Part shown: positions 60,437 to 64,000 of the stretch, piece by piece
Position numbering within the stretch: position 1 is the first letter of the stretch
Layout: the number at the start of each line of letters is the position of its first letter
Assembly (NCBI RefSeq): GCF_000236035.1
Contig: NZ_JH393260.1
Span: 167,053 to 231,052 of the forward strand
Reading direction: 5' to 3'
DNA: 64,000 bases
From: Vreelandella boliviensis LC1
GTDB lineage: Bacteria; Pseudomonadota; Gammaproteobacteria; Pseudomonadales; Halomonadaceae
Position numbers and translations under genes: made by a program
Notes under the pieces: generated by a model
Told to the model about the DNA's origin: nothing
Database searches by the model: none
Seen by the model: only the letters and a program-made list of their open reading frames with translations

Positions 60437-61777
60437 ATGGCACAGGCATTTGATGCATCCGCGCAGCAGTCGTTATTGACCGCGCGTGCCGAAGAGGCGC
60501 TAGCGCTGGCAAAGCGCTTAGGCGCGGATGCTGCCGAAGTGGGCGCTAGCGTTGATCAGGGCATCGGCGTTAGCGTACGTCAGGGTGAAGTTGAAACGGT
60601 TGAGTTATCCCGTGACCAGGGCATTGCCGTCACGCTTTACGTGGGCCAGCGTAAAGGCAGCGCCTCGTCCACAGACGCCAGCAGCGCCTCGATTCAGGCA
60701 GCTGTGGAGAAAGCGCTGGCGATTGCTCGCTATACCGGCGAAGATCCAGCCACAGGGCTGGCCGACGCATCTCTGATGGCCACCGAGTTGCCCGATCTAA
60801 AAGTGCACTACCCCTGGGCCCTGACAACGGATGAGGCGATTGAGCTGGCGCTTGCCTGTGAGCAGGCGGGGCGCGACGTTGAAGGCATTTCCCAGTCGGA
60901 TGGCGCGTCACTTTCCAGCGGCGAAGGGGTACGCGTTTACGCCAATAGTCACGGCTTTTTAGGCACCCAAAAGGGTAGTAGTCACTCACTGTCGTGCATG
61001 CTGATTGCCCAAGACGCGGCCGGTATGCAGCGCGACTACGACTATACCTCTGCCCGCGACCCCAAGACGCTGCGTGACCCCGCCGAGGTAGGCCGCGAGG
61101 CCGCCGCGCGCACGCTGCGCAGGCTCGGTGCTAAACGTCCGCCCACGGGCACCTTTCCGGTGCTGTTTGACCCCTCGTTGGCCAGTGGCTTAATTGGCCA
61201 TCTGCTTGGTGGTTTAGCCGGTGGCGCGCTCTACCGTCAAGCCTCGTTTTTGTGTGACCGGCTCGGCACACCACTGTTTCCAGACTGGTTTAGTCTTGAA
61301 GAGCGGCCGATGGAGATCGGTGCCACGGCCAGCTCGCCATTTGATGGCGAGGGTGTGCAAACCCGCAATAATCGCTTTATCGATCAGGGTAGCATTGCTA
61401 GCTATATGCTCTCTGCTTACAGCGCTCGTCGGCTCGATATGCATACCACGGGTAATGCCGGAGGGGCACGGAACGTGCGTTTAGTGGCACCGCTGCAATC
61501 CCGCGATAGTCTGCTGCAAGAGATGGGGCGGGGTATTTGGGTGACTGAGCTGATGGGTCAAGGCGTCAACGGCGTGACCGGCGACTACTCTCGTGGGGCG
61601 GCAGGTTTTTGGGTTGAAAACGGTCAAGTGCAGTACCCGGTCGAAGAGTTCACCATTGCCGGTAACCTGGAGCGGATGTTTGCTGGCTTAGTGGGTATTG
61701 GCGATGACACCGATACCCGTGGCAGTGTTCACACGGGTAGCTGGTTGATTGATGCCATGACGGTAGCCGGTGATTAA
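60437..61777 (+). CDS. pmbA: Metalloprotease subunit PmbA/TldE
   Basis: The regulatory partner of TldD (446 residues). It shares the fold but lacks the HExxxH zinc site. The segments GQRKGSASSTDAS and GVNGVTGDYSRGAAGFWVENG are typical. AAAGGAGG precedes the ATG at 60437; the in-frame upstream TTG readings translate the tandem repeat and are rejected. It is convergent with ptsO, 20 bp apart. Confidence 0.95.
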   Translation: MAQAFDASAQQSLLTARAEEALALAKRLGADAAEVGASVDQGIGVSVRQGEVETVELSRDQGIAVTLYVGQRKGSASSTDASSASIQAAVEKALAIARYTGEDPATGLADASLMATELPDLKVHYPWALTTDEAIELALACEQAGRDVEGISQSDGASLSSGEGVRVYANSHGFLGTQKGSSHSLSCMLIAQDAAGMQRDYDYTSARDPKTLRDPAEVGREAAARTLRRLGAKRPPTGTFPVLFDPSLASGLIGHLLGGLAGGALYRQASFLCDRLGTPLFPDWFSLEERPMEIGATASSPFDGEGVQTRNNRFIDQGSIASYMLSAYSARRLDMHTTGNAGGARNVRLVAPLQSRDSLLQEMGRGIWVTELMGQGVNGVTGDYSRGAAGFWVENGQVQYPVEEFTIAGNLERMFAGLVGIGDDTDTRGSVHTGSWLIDAMTVAGD

Positions 61778-61797
61778 GTCCGAATAGCCAAACACGG

Positions 61798-62067
61798 CTA
61801 CTGATCTTCCTCAAAGCGGGCGTCGAACAGGGCTTGAATAGCTTCAAGCGCTTGTTCGGCGTCATCCCCTTCGGCGCTGATCGTGAGTTCGGTTCCACAA
61901 GGGGCGGCGAGCATCAGCAATGACATGATGTTGGCGGCGTCAGCCACCTGTTGCTGTTTGTAAACACGTATCTTAGCCGAGAACTGTTGGCCGCATTTGA
62001 CCAGTTTTGTCGCTGCACGCGCGTGTAGCCCGCGTTGATTGGTGAGTGTGAGTATTCGTTCTGGCAC
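61798..62067 (-). CDS. ptsO: Phosphocarrier protein NPr (HPr-like, nitrogen PTS)
   Basis: An 89-residue HPr-fold protein that passes phosphate from EINtr to EIIANtr. The phosphorylated His15 is in RGLHARAA, and the second conserved site SLLMLAA follows at about 49. It is the last gene of the hpf-ptsN-rapZ-ptsO run. SixA, which dephosphorylates NPr in E. coli, is encoded at 45749. Confidence 0.95.
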   Translation of the reverse strand: MPERILTLTNQRGLHARAATKLVKCGQQFSAKIRVYKQQQVADAANIMSLLMLAAPCGTELTISAEGDDAEQALEAIQALFDARFEEDQ

Positions 62068-62110
62068 CCTGGTTCCTTTTCGCCGAGTGGTGTCATTAAT
62101 GGAGACGCGC

Positions 62111-63043
62111 TTAAGAAGTCTCTTGCCGCTCGTTGGTTGGCGTAGAGCTGACGAGGGGTGGGGCTGGTTGTTCGCTTAAGGTGTAGTGCAGGCCTAGTTC
62201 GCGGTGGCGTAGCTGAACGTCGCCCATGCGGGTGGCCAACCTCTCTGCCAGCTTTTCGACCATGTAGACAGAACGGTGTTGACCACCGGTACACCCAATC
62301 GCGATGGTCATGTAGCTGCGTTGGCTATTCTGATAAGCGGGCAGCCAACGTTCAAGCCACGCTAGAATGTCGTCGCTCATGGCGTGAACAATGGGGTAGC
62401 TGCTCAAGAAGGCCGCAATTTCGGCGTCGCGACCATTAAACTGGCGTAGCGTAGGATCCCAATAAGGGTTCGGCAGACAGCGTACGTCGAAGACTAAATC
62501 AGCGTCTAACGGCACACCACGTTTGTAACCAAATGACTCGAGCGTCAGCGTTAGCTTATCGCGCCGCTGGTGCGCTACTTGGTCGGTAATGCGACGGCGT
62601 AAATCGTGTACCGATAGCCGAGATGTATCGATCAATAGGTCGGCTATGTCACGAATATCTTCCAGCGTCTCCTCTTCTTTATTGATCGCTTCTTCCAAGG
62701 TCATCTCGCTATCGCGGGTCAGCGGATGGCGCCGCCGCGTAGCGGAGTAACGCTCAAGCAGTATGCGTGCATCGGTGGTCAGATAAATGACTTGAAAGTC
62801 GATTTTACGCTGGCGCAACTCATCTAACAAAGAGGGCAGGCGCTCCAGCGCCCCCGGCAAATTACGGGCATCAATACTGACCGCCAAATGAGCGCGGTCG
62901 CCCTGGTCGCGTAATTCATCCACCAACGACCCCAGCAGCATAGCGGGGAGGTTGTCAATCGCGTAGTAGCCAATGTCTTCCAGCGCCTGCAGGGCGATAG
63001 ATTTTCCTGACCCGGAGCGGCCGCTAATGATCACCAGTTGCAT
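62111..63043 (-). CDS. rapZ: RNase adapter protein RapZ
   Basis: A 310-residue RNA-binding P-loop protein. In E. coli it controls glucosamine-6-phosphate synthase via small RNAs GlmY/GlmZ and RNase E. Walker A is GRSGSGKSIALQ and the C-terminal domain has GCTGGQHRSVYMVEKLA. The ATG at 63043 has AGAGAG upstream. Between ptsN and ptsO, as is usual in gammaproteobacteria. Confidence 0.95.
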   Translation of the reverse strand: MQLVIISGRSGSGKSIALQALEDIGYYAIDNLPAMLLGSLVDELRDQGDRAHLAVSIDARNLPGALERLPSLLDELRQRKIDFQVIYLTTDARILLERYSATRRRHPLTRDSEMTLEEAINKEEETLEDIRDIADLLIDTSRLSVHDLRRRITDQVAHQRRDKLTLTLESFGYKRGVPLDADLVFDVRCLPNPYWDPTLRQFNGRDAEIAAFLSSYPIVHAMSDDILAWLERWLPAYQNSQRSYMTIAIGCTGGQHRSVYMVEKLAERLATRMGDVQLRHRELGLHYTLSEQPAPPLVSSTPTNERQETS

Positions 63044-63134
63044 AGAGTCTCTCTTTGCTTTGATCAAGCTGCATTGGAGGTGGTGAGCGAAACATTAACC
63101 TGCAGTGACATATTCTAAACAGGTTTTAAGGCCG

Positions 63135-63605
63135 TTAGGCCGCTGATTGCTCACGAATTTTGGCGGTAATGAGCTCAAGTAATTCGCGCTGACTGGCTGC
63201 TTTGCGCAGCTGCTGGCGTGTATCCGCATCATTCATGATGGTCGCTACTTGGCCTAGCAGTGAAAGGTGTGTGTCATCTGCTTCTTCGGGTACCAGCAGT
63301 ACAAACACCAGGTCTACCGGGTCACCGTCGATAGCGTCAAAATCAATCGCTTCTGACAGTTTTAAAAAACCAGCGATAGGGGCGATACAGTGGGGGCTGC
63401 GCGCATGGGGTATAGCCACGCCGTTACCTATGCCGGTACTGCCTAAGCGTTCGCGGCCGATTAATCGGCTAAACACTTCTTGGCTGTCCAGGCTGGGAAT
63501 ATTTTGGGCAATAAAGGTGCTGTAAAACTCCAGCACCCTTTTTTTGCTGCCCCCGGGCACGTCAAACAGAACGCGTTCCGGGGGGAGTATGGTTTCCAAC
63601 GTCAT
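63135..63605 (-). CDS. ptsN: PTS nitrogen regulatory protein EIIA(Ntr)
   Basis: A 156-residue EIIA domain of the nitrogen PTS, which regulates potassium transport and sigma-factor use rather than carrying sugar. The phosphorylated His67 is in GVAIPHAR. The start is the ATG at 63605; a GTG five codons upstream is possible. It lies 4 nt after hpf. Confidence 0.95.
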   Translation of the reverse strand: MTLETILPPERVLFDVPGGSKKRVLEFYSTFIAQNIPSLDSQEVFSRLIGRERLGSTGIGNGVAIPHARSPHCIAPIAGFLKLSEAIDFDAIDGDPVDLVFVLLVPEEADDTHLSLLGQVATIMNDADTRQQLRKAASQRELLELITAKIREQSAA

Positions 63606-63609
63606 TGAA

Positions 63610-63918
63610 TTAACGCACACCTGCGCCTTGGGCGCGAGCTTGTGCTTTTTCCTTGTGTTTAACGAGTTGACGGTCGATTTTGTCCGCTAGGGCGTCGATA
63701 GCGGCGTACATATCACTGTCGAGGGCTTCCGCATGTAAGTCAGCACCTGCGGCGTGCAGTGTACAAGCGGCCTGCTGGCGCTCTTTCTCCACTGATAAGG
63801 TGACTTGCACCGTGGTTATATTGTCGTAATGGCGCTCTACACGCTCAAGCTTTTCGTTGACATAATCACGCAAGGCGTCAGTCAGTTCTACGTGATGACC
63901 AGTGATATTAACTTGCAT
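63610..63918 (-). CDS. hpf: Ribosome hibernation-promoting factor
   Basis: A 102-residue short-type HPF that helps form inactive 100S ribosomes in stationary phase. Typical sequence is MQVNITGHHVELTDALRDYV with an acidic-basic helix pattern, and no long C-terminal domain. AAGGAG precedes the ATG at 63918. By conserved order rpoN is expected just outside the window on the right. Confidence 0.96.
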   Translation of the reverse strand: MQVNITGHHVELTDALRDYVNEKLERVERHYDNITTVQVTLSVEKERQQAACTLHAAGADLHAEALDSDMYAAIDALADKIDRQLVKHKEKAQARAQGAGVR

Positions 63919-64000
63919 TGACGTACTCCTTATCCATCGGACTGTACTTCGATTGTAACCCTTTTTGCCGCGTTGCAAAGCCCTTGTCGAGAGTTTCACT

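Noticed and set aside
60267-60512. Long N-terminal extension of YjgA with repeated LSRE residues
   Set aside because: It is the reverse translation of the 15-bp tandem repeats; the family N terminus begins at 60266.

Overview
The window reads as a chromosomal segment of a gammaproteobacterium. Conserved gene blocks (rsgA/psd/orn/queG/nnr/tsaE/amiB/mutL/miaA/hfq/hflXKC/hisZ/purA, mreBCD-maf-rng-yhdP-tldD, and the hpf-ptsN-rapZ-ptsO end of an rpoN cluster), moderate-to-high GC and acidic envelope proteins suggest Halomonadaceae (Halomonas or a close relative). The genus is an inference. There are no rRNA or tRNA genes, phage genes, insertion sequences or CRISPR arrays.

Layout. 157-11776 (minus strand): a single long operon usually annotated for urea use, which the RNA elements identify as a guanidine-utilisation operon. 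It starts with a guanidine-I (ykkC) riboswitch and terminator, followed by an ABC importer (binding protein, permease, ATPase), two DUF1989 proteins (UAAP1/UAAP2, the carboxyguanidine deiminase family), an internal guanidine-II (mini-ykkC) riboswitch, a biotin-dependent urea/guanidine carboxylase, a 2-oxoglutarate/Fe(II) oxygenase, an unrecognised protein and allophanate hydrolase. The expected route is guanidine -> carboxyguanidine -> allophanate -> ammonia + CO2. 11999-14831: the elongation factor P beta-lysylation set (epmB diverging from efp-epmA). 14864-17588: psd, a sulfurtransferase and rsgA. 17746-21677: orn, queG, nnr, tsaE. 21668-26543: amiB, mutL, miaA, hfq. 26581-32920: hflX, hflK, hflC, hisZ, purA. 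33048-39235: cobO, a YajQ protein, pepN, a lipid kinase, an acidic lipoprotein and a cold-shock protein. 39369-46231: LysE exporter, slt, a DUF1232 protein, htpG with a sigma-32-type promoter, gpsA and sixA. 46286-49582: gatCAB. 49812-61777: mreBCD, maf, rng, yhdP, tldD, yjgA, pmbA. 61798-63918: ptsO, rapZ, ptsN, hpf.

The strongest finding is the guanidine operon, which has two different guanidine riboswitch classes on one transcript: one at the promoter (apparently transcriptional) and one directly before the carboxylase start (apparently translational). It also carries two extra genes, including an oxygenase that could release guanidine from a substituted guanidine. A second pattern is a set of small tandem repeats (15-20 bp period), each with its own sequence, at gene ends. 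Several share the palindrome TAGCTA and copy the stop codons of neighbouring genes.
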